Shown piece after piece: positions 5,998 through 6,764 of a stretch of 6,764 bases of DNA (positions are counted from its first letter, which is position 1; the number at the start of each line of letters is the position of its first letter). A program made the position numbers and the translations under genes. Location of the stretch: assembly GCA_934591815.1 (NCBI GenBank), contig CAKTPV010000046.1:1-6764 (forward strand), written 5' to 3'. This stretch comes from an uncultured Oscillospiraceae bacterium. GTDB lineage: Bacteria > Bacillota > Clostridia > Oscillospirales > Oscillospiraceae. The notes under the pieces are model-generated. The model was not told where the DNA came from. It did not search any database and saw only the letters and a list, made by a program, of their open reading frames with translations.

Positions 5998-6636
5998 GTG
6001 AAGCGGCGGTGGATCGCGCTGGCGCTTCTTCTGGCGCTGGCGGTGAGCCTGACAGCCTGTCAGGTGGAGTTCATCCCCTACGGTCAGCCGCAGAATAACG
6101 GCGGCATCACGATAGACACACCGCCCCGTCCCGGCGGCGACACCGACCCGGTGGATGTGACCGACCCGGAGGGCGGCGATGAAGACTTCTACGATGGCGG
6201 GACGGACTACACCATGGAGAAGTACCGGCGGTATCTGGACGGCGAGTGGGCCGGCGTCGAGGCTGAGGTCGAGGGCGATCGGTATAAGCTGGCGGACGAG
6301 GAAATGTCCGTGACGCTGACGTTCATGAGCGCTGACGGCGTGACCGAGGATGGACACGGCACATGGAGCATGGGCGCGTGGTACAAATACGCCAACAGAT
6401 ATGGCGACCAGGAAAAGCTGGACGGTCTGCACGTGAGGTTCCACAAGGGCCCCATGTACGCCGGCTGCAGCAATGACGAGTGGTACGCGGAGCTGGTCGG
6501 CGGCCCGGAGAACACGACGTACACCGTGACCGTGATCGACAACAACTATCTGGAGATGCACCGCCATGTGGAGGATTCGTATGTGGTATGGGTCGTCTAC
6601 TGTGAGCGGGCGGACGGACAATGGATCGATGAATAA
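5998..6636 (+). CDS. Lipoprotein with G-x-W beta-rich domain, hypothetical
   Basis: A 212-residue predicted lipoprotein starting at GTG. The signal peptide has KRR, then a hydrophobic run, then lipobox LTAC with C21 as the lipidation site. A Pro/Gly/Asp-rich flexible linker (about 27-70) follows, then a domain opening with a short helix and YLDGEWAG, a lipocalin-like G-x-W motif at 82-84. Alternating strand-like segments continue to the C terminus, rich in Trp and Tyr (TLTFMSADG, GTWSMGAWYKYANRYG, YTVTVIDNNYLEMHRHV, YVVWVVYCERADG). No clear ribosome binding site precedes the GTG, which is 3 bases after the DUF6935 stop, so translation is probably coupled to that gene. The signal peptide directly after the GTG supports this start. 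It is followed after 53 bases by the SPFH gene. I do not recognise a named family. Confidence 0.8.
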   Translation: MKRRWIALALLLALAVSLTACQVEFIPYGQPQNNGGITIDTPPRPGGDTDPVDVTDPEGGDEDFYDGGTDYTMEKYRRYLDGEWAGVEAEVEGDRYKLADEEMSVTLTFMSADGVTEDGHGTWSMGAWYKYANRYGDQEKLDGLHVRFHKGPMYAGCSNDEWYAELVGGPENTTYTVTVIDNNYLEMHRHVEDSYVVWVVYCERADGQWIDE

Positions 6637-6638
6637 CA

Positions 6639-6654
6639 GGGGCCTATAAGCCCT
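6639..6654. other. Small hairpin in the lipoprotein-SPFH gap
   Basis: GGGC (6640-6643) pairs with GCCC (6650-6653) around CTATAA, and a G-T pair extends it by one. The stem is short and no T run follows, so I do not call a terminator. Read-through into the SPFH gene is expected, although the hairpin could process or stabilise the message. Confidence 0.25.
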
Positions 6655-6689
6655 GCGGACAAATCACAAACACAGAAAAGGAGAAGAAT

Positions 6690-6764
6690 ATGGGACTTAT
6701 CAAAGCAGCAATGGGCGCCGCGGGCGGCGTGATGGCAGATCAGTGGAAGGAATTCTTTTACTGC
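6690..6764 (+). CDS. SPFH-domain protein, COG4260/YdjI-like (3' partial)
   Basis: Only the first 25 codons are present. They read MGLIKAAMGAAGG and then VMADQWKEFFYC, which from memory matches the start of clostridial SPFH (stomatin/prohibitin/flotillin) proteins of the COG4260/YdjI group, older annotation 'virion core protein'. Members are typically soluble or membrane-associated scaffold proteins that end in a C-terminal zinc ribbon. The rest of the gene lies outside the window, so neither the SPFH domain nor the ribbon can be seen. AAGGAG at 6678-6683, 6 bases before the ATG, is a strong ribosome binding site. In Bacillus subtilis the homologue ydjI sits with a PspA-family gene and is linked to envelope stress, which suits the lipoprotein-rich neighbourhood. 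Identification from 25 residues is good but not decisive. Confidence 0.75.
   Translation, partial: MGLIKAAMGAAGGVMADQWKEFFYC

Noticed and set aside
5368..6621. 417-codon minus-strand open frame
   Set aside because: It lies antisense to the DUF6935 and third lipoprotein genes, both well supported. It has biased His/Val/Arg content and no motif.
1..6764. CRISPR arrays, tRNA or rRNA genes, insertion sequences, riboswitches
   Set aside because: No regularly spaced repeats, cloverleaf sequence, transposase or terminal inverted repeats were seen. The only non-coding stretch of note (2831-3029) does not match a riboswitch I know.

Overview
The window reads as chromosomal DNA from a high-GC, anaerobic, Gram-positive gut bacterium of the Clostridia, most likely Oscillospiraceae-like. 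This rests on strong G/C preference at third codon positions, AGGAGG-type ribosome binding sites, many short-signal-peptide lipoproteins, and protein families (DUF6935, COG4260-type SPFH proteins, LuxR-tailed membrane sensors) that I associate with that group. Taxonomy is inference; no rRNA or marker gene is present. All supported genes lie on the + strand, and the long minus-strand ORFs are GC-driven shadows.

Region 1 (1-2830) is a two-gene unit. It holds the 3' part of an extracellular solute-binding protein of the ABC sugar type, followed after 14 bases by a membrane-anchored regulator. The regulator has two transmembrane segments, an external sensory domain of about 320 residues and a C-terminal LuxR-type helix-turn-helix. 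No permease or ATPase gene is in view. The pair may work as a ligand-capturing protein plus a one-component transmembrane transcription factor.

Region 2 (2831-3029) is a 199-base, AT-richer intergenic stretch. It contains a 15-bp inverted repeat just after the regulator gene (a possible terminator without a U tract) and a 13-bp inverted repeat with one unpaired base. Immediately after the second repeat is a reasonable sigma-A promoter (TAGACA, 17-bp spacer, TGn, TAAAAA). The second dyad lies where an activator would bind.

Region 3 (3030-6764 and beyond) looks like one operon of six genes. In order: a small cytoplasmic protein with four CxxC pairs; a lipoprotein carrying an exported C-terminal double zinc ribbon; a large modular lipoprotein with a C-terminal SmpA/DUF3862-like domain; a cytoplasmic DUF6935 protein; a third lipoprotein whose GTG start lies 3 bases after the previous stop; and the first 25 codons of an SPFH (stomatin/prohibitin-like) protein resembling COG4260/YdjI. 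Cytoplasmic zinc-binding proteins, a membrane-scaffold SPFH protein and three surface lipoproteins with lipocalin-like G-x-W motifs together suggest an uncharacterised cell-envelope system. Its function cannot be read from sequence alone.
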